A program made the position numbers and the translations under genes. Below are positions 33,040 to 44,574 of a stretch of DNA of 64,000 nt, piece by piece. Every line of letters begins with the position of its first letter. Positions within the stretch are counted from its first letter, which is position 1. Source of the DNA: Garcia nutans (lineage: Eukaryota; Streptophyta; Magnoliopsida; Malpighiales; Euphorbiaceae); NCBI GenBank assembly GCA_947685225.1, contig CANTUV010000062.1:16264501-16328500 (forward strand). Direction: 5' to 3'. The notes beneath the pieces are model-generated. The model had not been told where the DNA came from. It searched no databases and worked only from the letters and a program-made list of their open reading frames with translations.

Positions 33040-35296
33040 AATAAAATATCATATCACAATAATGAGCAGTACTGCATACGTTAGTATAGTGCACCATACC
33101 CTTATCTACCACTCCCACTATCCAGTAGAGCAAAAAGATTAAAATGATTCAATTTAAGTCTCAACTTCATTTTAGAATGATTCAAGAAATCATTTTAAAT
33201 TCCCATTGCACTTTGCCATTTATGCCGCGCAACACATTCTTTAGTCAAACCATTCCCCTTTTTCGCATATTTAATGTCCACAATAAACATTTTAAACATT
33301 TCAAAGAATTTCTCAAAATATCCCACATTGACCAAATGAATAGTGTTGCGGCAAGAAAAATGGGCAACGCAAAATGGCATGACCAAATGAATAGTAAAAT
33401 CTGGGTTTTCGTCAAAATTTCAGTCCACTTCAGTTATGCATTTGACCAAGTAAATGATCTTATTTTTGGCTAAAAGTTTACAGAAAACTTATTTCATATG
33501 TTGACTAATTGCATGTAAAATTTCATTGAAAAATTCATTCGTTTTCTGCCCCAAACAATTGCCACAAAAATAGTCCAGAAGCTGTCACTTTGGGACCATT
33601 TCGGCCCAAACATTTGAAATGCATAGGATAGTTTATTTTTCTTTTGCAAATCAATATTAAGGCTTCTTTAATAGTAAAGTGAAGATTCAAACACTTCCTT
33701 TTAGAAATTTTTGCAAGTTTAACTCAAATCAAACTAATTAAAATCCAAACAACTTACTAAATCAACTTGCCAAATTTTCTCAAAACATTTCGTTTCAATT
33801 AAATTTAACAACCCAATTGCCATAAGAAAACAAAAACATAACTCAAATATTTAATTTAAACTTAATCAATATATTTAAACATCAACTTCAAAACTTCCAT
33901 AAACCAAAGTTTGTAAGCGAATAGAATTTCTTTTATGGTAAAGCACCAAATCAAAAGTAATTATTCAAAGGTAAAGTACCAAACCTTATTTCTTTAACTT
34001 CTCTTAGCTTTTCCTTCTTCTCCTTCTTTAATTCTTTATTTCTCCTTTAATCAATTCAAAATACAACATAAACCTTAGAATTTCAAAATAATAAATTATC
34101 CTCCATTTCTTTTCCAACCGAAACCCCTAATCCAATCTTATTAATCTTTCTACCTCTTGATTCTTCCATTTAATCAATTAATCTCATCACTTAATATTTT
34201 TTTTTCCAATTCCATATAAAGACTCTAATTCCCAATCTTCCAATAAATATATAACTACCTAAAATTAATACTAAAATTAAAGTCTACTTACTAGAAAACC
34301 TTTAAAACTTACCTTAAAAATCAAATTTTGAAGAAACTTGGAAGTCCTTTGGTGTTTCCCTTTGTTGGCCGAATTTTGTAAGTGGAAAAAGAGAGAATTT
34401 GCTCTTCATTTCACATATATTTATATACAAAGGAAATGATGATCACCTTAGGTGTTAGTTAACCTCTTAAGACCACTTGTCCACTTTTTCTCTTTCTTCA
34501 TTTATTACACATTTATTACACATGCTAAATGCTTTCTTTTGATTGGCCAACATTAGATTTTTATTAGTTTTCTTTTCCTTTACTTCTTTCCACTTGTCCC
34601 TCTTCCCATTGGATCTCATAAAGTTGTCCCGAGTTACTCATCCGGTCCCGACACGAAACCGGGCCCACTTTACGTTCCGGCGATTAATCGATCATATCTT
34701 TTAAACCGTATAGTTCCACAAGTCAAACTATATATAGTTTTGATCCTCTCGACCTCTACTTTCTATTTATAAGGTCTATTTTAGGTTTCCAAGTCATTTG
34801 GAAAAATTACCAATAAGCCCTCGACTTTTTATTAAATTCCCTTTAGGTCCTATTTTTGCTCGGATTTTCTCCGTCTCCGTTTCTACTGACGATCGTTTCA
34901 TATTTAACCTCTCGCCATTCTCTACGTACTCACGTTTTTATTTCCTACCTTAAATTCATGTATAACTTTAATTGATAATGACCAAAATGCCCCTAGTCAA
35001 AATGTCTTCGTTTTTCTTTAACGGGACATTTCCTGGAAAAACCGTTACACGTCATTGCGATCCAATTTTTCTCTACACTCCATTTTTGGAATCTGTTATA
35101 TGCACTATTAAGAACATCCGGTGCAACTTTTTTTGAAATTACATCTATGTCCCTAAACTTATGAAAATTTCAATTAGGTCCCTTTGGTCATACAACCTTA
35201 TCTAGGCTGTTATCAAGAATTATCTTCTCCTTTCCCCTTCTTTCGCTATGCACGTGACTACTCTGCATAATTGCGGTAGGCGGATGTGACAAATCA

Positions 35297-35844
35297 GTTC
35301 CTAAAACGAATTCTAGATGAATTAGGAAACTTATCCAACCTCATGTCGACCTTGTTACCTAAGGTCGACATGAGACCAACCTCATGTCGACCTTGGGCTA
35401 CCCAGATCGACATGAGGCATGCTCATGTCAACCTTGGGCTGCCAAGGTCGACATGAGGCATGCTTCATGTCGATCTTGGCAGCTCATGTCGACCTAGCCT
35501 GCCAAGGTCGACATGAAGCATGCTCATGTCGACCTAACTTGCCCAGGTTGACATAAGTCCAACCTCATGTTGATTTGGGCTGCCAGATTGATAAGAGGCA
35601 TGCTCATGTCTCCCCGGCCAGCCTAATTCGAATTAGTATTGCCTTTTTTTAACTTATGGACTAAAAGGTTTAATTTGGGTCGATTCAACTTGATGTTAGG
35701 GTTTTACAATTGAATTTATGCATCTTAAATCCGAACCGACTTCTTTAAAAATTATAAATTAGGTTTAAATATTTTAAAGTCAGATTATTTTGATATCCTT
35801 TAATTAGGACCATATCAAATTGGGATCAAAATTAAGGGTCTACA
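35297..35844 (-). repeat. N2 truncated 5' LTR, second piece, with palindromes
   Basis: Outer end of the LTR, finishing AAGGGTCTACA. At 35340-35374 it has a perfect 14-bp hairpin: CTCATGTCGACCTT, 7-nt loop, AAGGTCGACATGAG. Several further GTCGACCT pairs extend to about 35580. Confidence 0.9.
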
Positions 35845-35849
35845 GGTAC

Positions 35850-36836
35850 TTTTTACTTTTGTTGAATCCTTTTGTGCCAAATTGGTTCAACACCTTAGAG
35901 GCAATGCTTAAAAGAATTGAGAATCATTGTACAAAGCTTTTATCCATCAATATAGGTATAATGCTAAATTGGAAGTTACTTTGATGGAAGTTGAGTCTAT
36001 CAGCCAGAAATGAAATGAGAATTTTGTTGATTATATAAAAGGGTGGAGAAACAAAGCTGCATTGCTCAAGAAAAGACCCGACAAGTCAGATCAGATTAGG
36101 ATGATTATGAGAGGGGTACTACCTAATCTTTGTGAAAGGATGTCTCACACCCTTATTAGAGATTTCAAAGACCTTTTAGAAGCTAGTTTGCAAATAGAAG
36201 AATGGGAAAGAAAGAAGAATCATTTTTCTATAAGAAAGAATGGAAAGGTATCTATCAATCTGGGAACCAAAGCACCCAAAAGGCAGTCAATGTAAATGTA
36301 ACTGGCCAAGGATGAGGGAGGTAATTTTTAGAATTGGGAAACCACTATCTTGCATTTTTAATAAGCTACATAAGAGAGGGATGTTACAATCATTAACTCC
36401 TCATTGGTTACCAAATCCTCTACCACCTACCTTTGATGCTAAAGCATTTTGCCAATTTCACTAAATGCAAGGGTATGAGATAGATTAATGCTTAAAATTG
36501 AGGCATGAGATCTAGAATTTGATTGATAGTGGGAAGTTGCTCAAACCTAACAAGCCTAACATGAAAGGATAACCTATTGCCAAGGTTCAACAGGGTACCA
36601 CCACTGGCAACTTTCATGATCAGAGTAGATTTGAATGAGAATTTTGTTATATCTTCTTTCCAAGATTTGGATGGCCAAGCAACTAAAGAAGAAGAGGTAC
36701 TTATCAAGATGGAGCAAGTTGTGGTTGAGAAGGAAGTAGCCATCTGTGTTGTGAGCGAGCTCTGGGATTCAACTGATAGTGATGATGATAAGCCTGAGAA
36801 GACCATGTATTGGGATAATGAACACTCGCTCTGAGG
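35850..36836 (+). pseudogene. Gag of Z, C-terminal part
   Basis: Continues gag after N2, out of frame at first, then open from 36062 (LKKRPDKSDQIRMIMRGVLP, DLLEASLQIEEWE), parallel to E1 740-886. The knuckle-like region is decayed: AFCQFH is followed by a stop and MQGYEID, so the expected C/H residues are partly lost (about 36440-36490). The 36577-36834 segment encodes an acidic linker (VPPLATFMI, DSTDSDDDKPEKTMYW). It leads to the protease after about 230 bp of broken sequence. Confidence 0.75.
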
Positions 36837-37067
36837 AAGATAGTGTTGTGAGCGAGCTCAAGGATAATGAACACTCACTCTGAAAAGCCTTATACAAGAC
36901 CATCACCAAAAGAAGTAGAAGCCGATAAGGGAAAATAAGTTGAAATAGGGGGTAAAGAAGAGGAAGACAATGTTGTTATGAAGCAGTTAAAAAAAACTCA
37001 ATCTAGTATTAGTATCTGGGATTTACTAGCTACATCCAAAAAGCATTGAGAAACTACGACTAACGAT

Positions 37068-37559
37068 ATGGCTAGCATGTTAATTTTCACTTTTATAACA
37101 CCAGAGGGACTGGTTAATTTTATGAAAGTTGAAGGAGTGATGATATGTGAGGATGCTCAAATCAAGAACAAAGTTGTTGTGGGAATGGTGTCATTTTTAG
37201 ATGTTGATTTGCCAAGAGAGGGAAGAGATCACATCCACCCACTTTTTATCAAAGTTGAAGTCAAAGGAAAGAGAACTCCATGTGTGATGGTTGATGATGG
37301 ATCTGCAATAAATGTTTGCCCACTGAAGATTTTGTCAAAGCTAGCTATGTCAACAAGGGATCTAAGCCTAATCAAAGTGACAATTAGGGCTTATGGTAAT
37401 AGTAAATGCCATGCCAAAGGAACTTTTAAAGCTATTGTGAAGGCTTGCTCCATTGAGTCCCTAGTAGAGTTTATGGTCTTGGATATGCCTGTCACTTTCG
37501 CACTACTTTTGGTTTCATTCTCTTGGTGGAATTCCATCCACACTTCATCAAAACATTAA
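37068..37559 (+). pseudogene. Aspartic protease region of Z
   Basis: The open segment contains GMVSFLDVDLPREGRDHIHP and then MVDDGSAINVCPLKIL, an Ogre/Tat-type retropepsin active-site region (D-G-S in place of D-S/T-G). After VEFMVLDMPVTFALLLVSF the frame is lost near 37500. In a live element this enzyme would cleave the Gag-Pol polyprotein in the virus-like particle. Fragment X (16872-17134) covers the same upstream region. Confidence 0.8.
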
Positions 37560-37581
37560 GTTCCCAAATGGGGATGAAACA

Positions 37582-38157
37582 ATGGTTATCGAGACTGAGG
37601 ATAATGAAATGGTGAATGATCTAATGATTAAACGGCCTCTCAATGGATTCCAAGTGGCTGTTATTTTTGATGATGAGATGGTGGACCCCCGAGTCCTGAC
37701 TATGATGAAGTATATGAATTACCTACCTAGCACTAGCCTTAGGAAAAGAAAGACAGGTGTGACGAAGCTTTCTGATTTCAAGACTCAAGCCTCCAGGAAA
37801 GGGTTGGGATACGATGAAGCTAACAAAGGTGTTATGCTGAAGAAGAATGAGAAGATGGGTTTTTCTCCACTCGAAGAGGTTTTTGTCAAAGCCCCAAACA
37901 TGAACATTTTTAATATTAACTCTATCAGTATACAATCATTAAATTTGGGACACAATCAACAATCCTAAAAGCATTAGCATAGCATCCGACCTTACTCCTG
38001 AAGAAAGAGAGAGAGCGAGAGATTAGAAAAAATATTTAAAAAGTATGAAAAAGTCTTTGCTTGGTCTTATAAGGATATGCCTAGAATTAATCAAGACATA
38101 GTCGAGTACATGATTCCCACTTATACTCACATGAAACCTATCAAACAATAGCTTAGA
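37582..38157 (+). pseudogene. PR-RT linker and start of RT of Z
   Basis: 37582-37968 is an open linker (KASRKGLGYDEANKGVM). After a shift, 37985-38157 reads LTPEERERxRLEKIFKKYEK, VFAWSYKDMPRINQDIVEY and HMKPIKQ-stop-LRR, which is the N-terminal lead-in of Tat-type RT. It stops at CGGTT (38158-38162), the TSD of the 15.5-kb block; RT resumes at 53694. Confidence 0.75.
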
Positions 38158-38162
38158 CGGTT

Positions 38163-38420
38163 TGTAACAGCCCCACCTGCACAGTCTTACGACATCTGGT
38201 CTATTGGGCCTTTTCTCCCTTAGGTGGACCATAGTCCCAGCCCTCAACCCGGTAGGCCACTATAGTATTGGACATCCCTCACGGGCCCTCCACTAGGATT
38301 TGTATATTTGGCTTAAATGGTTTACAAACCATTCAAGTTGCCTCCCCGAATTGAACACTTGGCCTCCCACTTAAGAGAGCCAGCGTGAGGCATCCAGTTC
38401 CATTTCTAGCAGAAAACAGT
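38163..38420. other. Unassigned 258-bp LTR-like segment
   Basis: Lies between the TSD and the recognisable end of LTR D. It starts TGTAACAGCCCC, like an LTR terminus. A stretch around 38215-38260 (CCCTTAGGT...CCTCAACCCGG) resembles 51830-51865 inside D, where TGTAATAGCCC also occurs at about 51799. It may be a diverged or rearranged part of the same LTR, or a fragment of another small LTR element. Confidence 0.35.
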
Positions 38421-38538
38421 TGTAACACCCCTACACCCAATATACGGACACCACATATACACACTATATGTGATATATGTATAGAGGATATAAGAGTGTC
38501 ACAGTCCATTTTAAACAAACCAAACCAATCTTTAAACT
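38421..38538 (-). repeat. LTR D, first piece (reversed Tekay-like LTR)
   Basis: TGTAACACCCCTACACCC matches the reverse of the T LTR end (about 60960-61071). The SIRE-like array starts at 38539; preceding AAACT would be its TSD. Confidence 0.7.
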
Positions 38539-38905
38539 TGTTAGCCAAATGATCTCAATTTTGATCCTTGACAACTCAAATTGAATGACTTATTCAACAT
38601 ATGTTTGAAGAAGCTTGTTGCAGGATTAGGTTGTTTCAAATAAAGTTGAACAGAGCATGTTTATCAGTTGTACAAGACATAGAGACAACCGCCCCATTCA
38701 ATTGAAGGATGAAACCATATCACAGTAGTTTTCGCGGTCAGAAACCCGACCTCAGTCGCGACCGCACTGACACAAGAGCGACCATCCTACATTCATTGAC
38801 GATCGTAACACAAGAAACAGGGTGACAAGAACAGTGAAGGATATGGTCTTGCTTATGACTTCAGCTACCGCCCTTTGATATCCGCTACCGCTCTGATGAA
38901 TCTAG
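38539..38905 (+). repeat. Truncated first SIRE-like LTR
   Basis: Starts TGTTAGCCAAATGATCTC like the other two LTRs. It joins internal sequence near GAGAAATTGACC (about 38900-38910), with short homology between LTR (GGAGAAATTTGC) and internal DNA (AGAGAATTGACC). Confidence 0.8.
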
Positions 38906-39568
38906 AGAAATTGACCTTATATCTCACATGCATCATGATCTCTATGACATGCAAGGGAAACTGGACTTGCCTCAATGCAATCTTAAGGATTGGGATATAA
39001 GTCATCATACACAAAGTCTCCCTGAAGAAGAAGAGTCCCTTACCTCTAATGTACCTCTTGATAAGGGAAAAGCTCCTTTAGAAGAAGAAGAGATAGATGA
39101 GGATGAAGATTCTGATTAGTTTATTTTTTCCTATTTTTGGTTATGTTTTGTTGTTTTCTTTTATCTTGTTCCTATCTTACATTATCCTTGTACTGCCCTC
39201 TATCATTAAACATTTTGTTTGTTATACACCAAGTTGTTCATTATCTTTATATATTTTCTTCTATGCATTTTGCCTATGACAATGGGCGAGAAAGATAGCC
39301 AAATGATAGGAATGATTGTTGAATGATTGTTTACTAATGCAAGATAGCCAAATGATATAAATGTTATTAAAATAGGAATGATTATTTACCAATGCACCAA
39401 GTTATACCCCAACATAAACATGAGTCATGCATATGTTTAGGGGGAGCATTATAACAAATTTATTAACATTCAACACATGAACAATTTGAATAATGAAAGA
39501 TTGTGAGCCAATCTAAGTTAATTTATATCTTCATTCCATTTGATTGTCAAAGTCAAAATGGGGGAGAT
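38906..39568 (+). pseudogene. Duplicated 3'-internal fragment with extra-ORF tail
   Basis: Parallels 49497-50168. 38928-39119 encodes the C-terminal tail of the extra ORF (MHHDLYDMQGKLDLPQCNLK, then an acidic end EEEEIDEDEDSD) without the stops present in the second copy. The untranslated region and PPT (AAAATGGGGGAGAT, 39555-39568) follow. Confidence 0.75.
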
Positions 39569-39689
39569 TGTTAGCCAAATGATCTCAATTTTGATCCTTG
39601 ACAACTCAAATTGAATGACTTATTTAACATGTGTTTGAAGAAGCTTATTGCAGGAATAGGTTGTTTCAAATAAAGTTGAATAGAGCATG

Positions 39690-40330
39690 TTTAGTGGTCA
39701 CACAATACATGGAGACGACCGCCCCATTCAATTGAAGGATGAAACCATATCACAGTAGTTTTCGCAGTCAGAAACCCGACCTCAGTCGCGACCGCACTGA
39801 CACAAGAGCGACCATCCTACATTCATGGATGACCGCAACACAAGAAACCCAAATCATCCAAATTACAGTAAGGTTCGCAGAAACAAGAACGGTGAAGGAT
39901 ACGGTATTGCTTATCACTTTAGCGACCGCCTTTTGATATCCGCGACCGCTCTGATGATTCAGGAGAAATTTGCTTAAACTGATAGTAGTGCTCGTATCCT
40001 AAGGTGCGTCCAGAAGTTTGATGCGAGTGTCTCAACTCGACTGCGAGATGCCGCCTAGGGTGACCGCAAAATTCATATTTAGGCGGACTTTCATTTTGCC
40101 CAGTCAGAGAATGCCATGTGTGATGACCGTTATAAACTCACTTCAGCATTCAAAAAGGGTGATCGCACCTATCGTACGTGCGACTGTCCCAACAACCACA
40201 GCATGGGCAAGATTCCTGCTGCAGAGCACTCAAATTCGACCGTTGAAGCAAATTTAAATGCAGCGACCATTCCTTGACCAAGACGACCGCGTGAGACATG
40301 AGCGCGACCATCCTTGTATGAAGGACGACC
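39690..40330. repeat. GCGACCGC motif array in the SIRE-like LTR
   Basis: Over a dozen CGACCGC-like motifs in both orientations (GACGACCGCCCC, TCGCGACCGCAC, AGCGACCGCC, CGCGACCGC). Some face each other as dyads. It ends about 90 bp before the TATA box, and the same array lies in the 3' LTR at 50295-50935. Confidence 0.8.
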
Positions 40331-40420
40331 GTGAAATGCTTCGAACAGTTTACTGAAAAAGGTCTAAACTGCCAAGACTTTATTCTCACTATCTATAACG
40401 GCTAGTTAGACCACATTGGC

Positions 40421-40428
40421 TATAAATA
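40421..40428 (+). promoter_or_regulatory. TATA box of the SIRE-like LTR
   Basis: TATAAATA; the copy in the 3' LTR is at 51020-51027. Confidence 0.65.
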
Positions 40429-40971
40429 CATTGCTACTCTAAGAAAAATACAATGATGTGAAGAGAGAATCAAAGATTTTATAGCCAAGCAACATATTTT
40501 CCTTTACTTAAAACTTACATTTGAATTGTAATGAATGTTAGGTGTAAGCATTGAAAACACCATTGTAAAAGTTTGAGTGTGAGCTTGGAAAACACTTAGG
40601 TTGTGAGAGTGAGCCTAGTAAAACTCTTGTAAAGGCTGTGAGAGTAAGCCTAGTAAAACTCTTGTAAGTGGTTTGAGTGTTAGCCTTAGTAAAACACTTG
40701 TCAAGTTAGGTGTGAACTTGTAAAAACACCAAAGTTGGAAGTGAGCTTTTCAAACTTCAAAGATTAGTGAAACCTTAACAAGTTGTTAAGGAAGTGGATG
40801 TAGGATTGAAGAAAATCTGAACCACTATAAATCTTGTGCATTCTTTCTTTTATTCACTACTCAACCATTTCTCTATTCCGCATTTCTTGTTTGTTGAGTT
40901 TTTAATTTGCCATCATTTTTAGAGGAAACCAATTCACCCTCCCCCTCTTAGTTGTTATCTTGGGACAACAA

Positions 40972-40984
40972 TTGGTATCAGAGC
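40972..40984 (+). promoter_or_regulatory. SIRE-like primer binding site
   Basis: TTGGTATCAGAGC, one base after the LTR end; complementary to the 3' end of initiator tRNA-Met. Confidence 0.9.
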
Positions 40985-41023
40985 TTGAAATTTCTTAAAC
41001 TTAATTGTGAAATTTGATCCACT

Positions 41024-42940
41024 ATGGCAACTTCTTCTTCTTCATCAAACTCTATCTCTCATGGAAATCTTAACACTATTCTTAGATCCTACTTTAATGG
41101 AACTGATTATTCCTACTGGAAACACAAAATGTATTTTTTTCTAGACAGTGAAGGGATTGAACTATGGGATTTTGTGGAAAGTGAGTGGAAACCTCCCACC
41201 TATGAAGTTAATTGTATTCAAGTTCCTCTTCCAAAAGCACAATGGTCAACTATCAATGTCAAAGATCAATTCAAGAACAATAGAGCCGCTTCCATCTTGA
41301 TGAATTTCAAAGATCAATTCAAGAACAATAGAGCCGCTTCCATCTTGATGAATTCCATCTCAAGAGAAGAAGGTGGAAGAGTTCAACATTTAACTTGTGC
41401 ACATTGCATTTGGAAGACACTCGAAAACTACCATGAAGGTACGACTCAAGTAAGATTCACCAAGAAACAAATGCACGTTCATGAGTATGAGCTATTCAAG
41501 ATGAAATCAAATGAAAACGTCACCGACATGACAAATCACTTGCTTGCTATTGTCAATGAACTAAAGAAGTATGGCAAGGTATATGATCAAGGTGATGTAA
41601 ACAGTAAAATCTTGAGAGCCCTAAGAGCTAGAAAGAACTTTGAATAAAAAGTATCGTCCATCAAAGAAGCTCATGATCTTAGCACATTGAGAACCGACGA
41701 GTTTATGGGAAAACTATTCACATTTGAGCTAGACAGTGAAAAAGAAGAAGATTAGGGTGAAAAAGAAAAGAGAAAACTAATTGCTCTCAAAGCAATCAAA
41801 GAAGTTGAGAGCTCAAGCAATGAAGGTACTGATGATGAAGATGAAATGGCAATGTTCTCAAAAAGAATCAATGAATGGAAAAGGAAGAAAACATTACAAG
41901 CAAATAAAGGTACACTTCCTAAATTCTCCTTCAAAGATAAAGAAAAGAAAAATGAGGTAAAGTGCTATGAATGTGGAAAAACTGGTCACATTAAATCGGA
42001 TTGCTTCAAAGTAAAGAATAAAAGGAAATGGGACAAAGAAAAGAAAAAGTCTCTCAAAGCCACATGGGATGACTTCTCTTCAAGTGAAGAAGAAGAAGAA
42101 GAAGAAGGAATTGCAAATCTATGTGTCATGGCTATTGAAGATGACTCCAATGAGGTATGCCTAAAATCTACTATCAATGAAAGCACATGGCTTGTGGATA
42201 GTGGGTGCTCAAGGCATATGACCGGGAATGCAAAGCTCTTTACAAGTATTACCTACAAACATGGAGGTAATGTAACTTTTGGAAATGATGCTAAAGGTAA
42301 AATTATTGGTGTTGGCTCCATTGGTTCAATTGGTAAAGATTTAATAGAAGATGTATGGCTTGTTGATGGGTTGAAACATAATTTGCTAAGTGTTAGTCAA
42401 CTATGTGATAAAGCATACTTTGTTAGTTTTGATTCCAAAGAATGCAAGATCATAAATTCAAATGGTGTTATCATATTTAAGGGTACTAGGACAAACAACA
42501 CTTATAATATTAACATATATTCAAATCATGCATTTAAATGTCTAATGTCTACAATTAATGATGCATGGCTATGGCATAGAAGACTAGGACATGCTGGTAT
42601 GGATCAATTAAAATATATTTGTAATGAAAACCTAGTTGATGGTCTCCCTAAGATAAAATATGATAAATATAGAATTTGTGAACCTTGTCAACATGGTAAG
42701 CAACATAAGAGTTCATTTAAATCAAAGAATGTTATAAGTACCTCTAGACCTTTAGAGCTCATTCATTTGGATTTGTTTGGACCAAATAGAGTTACAAGCT
42801 TAGGAGGAAAATTATATGCATTTGTTCTTGTTGATGATTACTCTTGATTCACATGAGTTAATTTCTTAGCTCAAAAGAATGAAGCTTTTAATTACTTCAA
42901 AACGTTTGCAAAAGAGTTCAAAATGAAAAAGGATATGTGA
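41024..42940 (+). pseudogene. SIRE-like gag, protease and integrase start
   Basis: ATG 41024 starts gag (MATSSSSSNSIS; YWKHKMYFFLDSEGIELWDF). TAA at 41645 and TAG at 41753 interrupt the frame. The zinc knuckle CYECGKTGHIKSDC is near 41960, the protease motif WLVDSGCSRHMTG near 42190, the pre-integrase motif LWHRRLGHAGM near 42570, and the integrase start (HLDLFGP, YAFVLVDDYS) ends at TGA 42845-42847. A one-base frame error lies near 42915, because QNEKGYVI continues integrase in another frame. S3 is inserted at 42941. Two tandem copies of FKDQFKNNRAASILMN lie in gag. Confidence 0.85.
41261..41356 (+). repeat. 48-bp tandem duplication in copia gag
   Basis: Two 48-bp units (41261-41308, 41309-41356) encode a 16-residue duplication in frame. 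They are almost identical, so the event is recent relative to the element. Confidence 0.9.
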
Positions 42941-43829
42941 TGTAATATCCTCATATATAGTCTAGAAGTTTTGATTATGTTGTTGATGTTGTTGTTATTG
43001 TTGTTGTAGTGACATATTGGATTGAATATATGTGTTAAATTGCAAGAGAAAAGAATTTGGAAAGTGAATGCTTGTGTATATGTGTTTTGGGGAAAAGAAT
43101 TAGGGTTTAGAGAGAATGGTATATGTTGTGTATATGATGATATATATAACATATAAATTGGTCAAATGAAGAGTCAATGGAAGAGATATTTATTTGTGTT
43201 GAGTGTGTAATTACATATAAGGGCTTATATGAAACAAAAAGTTAGTTATATGATTGAGGATATTTTGGTAATTGCTTGGATAAGATCACTTGGTGGAGAT
43301 TAAAAGCAAAATTTGACTTTGCTTCTTGATATTTTTCTTCTTCTTTTCCATTGTGGCCGGCTCCTCCTTAGACAAAGGAAGCAAGAGGCAAAGAGAAGAT
43401 CTTGTTGAGTGAAGCTCAAATTGAAGAAAGATTAAGTGATCAAGTTGGTGATTCAAGAAGTTTTGTAACTTTAGTAAGTTCTTTTGTGATTTTTGTGTTT
43501 ATTTGAAATGATATTTGAGTTTGATAGATTTTTAAGAGTGTGTTGGTTGATTTTGAGATGTGAGAAGTGTTTGAGTGATTTGATGATGGATTTTGAGTAT
43601 GGATGGAAGAAAAGAGTAAGTGGTTGGAAGAGATGATGTTGTCTATGTGGTAAGGGTTTTGAGATGATTTTGTGTTTGGTGTTTGATGTGTGTTTTGGTT
43701 TGTTTTGGGTGTGTTGCAAGTTGAGATGAGTTTTGAGTATGTTTTGTTAAGATTATTTGAAGAGGATGTTAATGTATAGAAGTGTGTTGTTGAGTGTATG
43801 GTTGTTTTTTATTGGAGTCTTGATTTGTG

Positions 43830-44075
43830 GCCGGACACGTCCATGAGCACGTCCAGGGTTTTTTTTAGGCGTGTCAATTGTGTTGGAGGCAGTAGGTTTG
43901 ACACGACCAGTAGCACGCCCGTGTTATTGAGCGTGTCATAGCTACTATAAGATTTGAGAATTTACACGCCCAGGAACACGCCCATGTTGTTGAGCGTGTA
44001 AATGTTTCTGTGTTGTGGAGTTAGGGCACGGCCATGAACACGCCCGTGTGGGTGAACGTGTCAGGGTTGAGGGTT
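43830..44075. repeat. ACACGCCC/GCGTGTC dyad array in S3
   Basis: Three to four units pairing GACACG or ACACGCCC with GAGCGTGTCA or GCGTGTAA, for example ACACGCCCGTG...GAGCGTGTC near 43910-43940. Matches 59135-59425 (T) and 52565-52860 (D, reversed). Confidence 0.8.
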
Positions 44076-44574
44076 GCCCTAATTAATTCCTAATTGGATT
44101 ATTTCTTGTGTATCCCTAAACAAGTATATGCTATTACTTTTGATTTAAGTCTTGAAGATAGTGATTGACCATTGATCTAAGAGGTTAAAGAATCTTGGAC
44201 AAGGAAATGTTAGGAGTTGTATGAATTGTTAGTAAAATAAGTACAAATCTTGTATTATTGCATTGTTGCATATGATGATAATGGTAATGTATATGATACT
44301 ATGTGAACAATGTGATATTTCATGTATTGTGACTCATGTGATGAGTAATGTGTTTGATTATGTTTATATCAATAATGTTATATGTATAATGTGATGGAAT
44401 AAAATGCCATTGTGATTGGCTATGGTAACTTATATGTGATATGAGGCCATTGTTATTGGCTATGATGAGAGTTGAGAATGGAAATGATAATTAAATAATA
44501 AATGATTTGTGTGGCTAATGTGTTATTCCATTTTCAGAGTTTGTTGTTGGTGGCATGCCTAATAAGTGTAACAA

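Larger units (their letters stand above)
32167..35291 (-). mobile_element. S2: chromovirus-type solo LTR (3125 bp), TSD AATCA
   Basis: Plus strand runs from TGTAACACCCCTTCCCGACC to GGCGGATGTGACA with perfect AATCA duplications (32162-32166, 35292-35296). By analogy with T and S3, whose LTRs end GGGGTGTTACA, its sense is minus. No internal domain is seen, so a solo LTR is the simplest reading. It is a different family from T/S3/D but shares small-hairpin groups near its 3' end. The 109-codon open frame at 33144-33473 shows no recognisable domain. The rest is A+T-rich without genes. Confidence 0.85.
28460..35844 (-). mobile_element. N2: gag-less Ogre-type derivative in Z gag, TSD GGTAC
   Basis: Perfect duplication GGTAC at 28455-28459 and 35845-35849, with Z gag reading on either side. 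On the minus strand: truncated 5' LTR (35844-31859, itself split by S2), a 0.4-kb internal remnant, 31-bp minisatellite, PPT and full 3' LTR. Without S2 it is about 4.25 kb. No coding sequence remains. Like N1, it lost the 3' part of its 5' LTR, the PBS and gag, but with a different breakpoint. Confidence 0.9.
39569..40970 (+). repeat. SIRE-like LTR (1402 bp), 5' LTR of the coding unit
   Basis: From TGTTAGCC to TTGGGACAACA. Between 39690 and 40330 it has many CGACCGC/GCGGTCG motifs. A TATA box TATAAATA is at 40421-40428. Downstream (40540-40790) are degenerate GTGAG..TAAAACACTTGT repeats. PBS follows directly. Confidence 0.9.

Noticed and set aside
33144..33473. 109-codon open frame in S2 as a gene
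   Set aside because: No recognisable domain, lies inside an LTR, and a 63-codon frame overlaps it on the other strand; likely chance.
19782..35580. Repeated palindromes with spacers considered as a CRISPR array
   Set aside because: Plant nuclear context, inverted not direct repeats, irregular spacing, location in LTRs and no cas genes.
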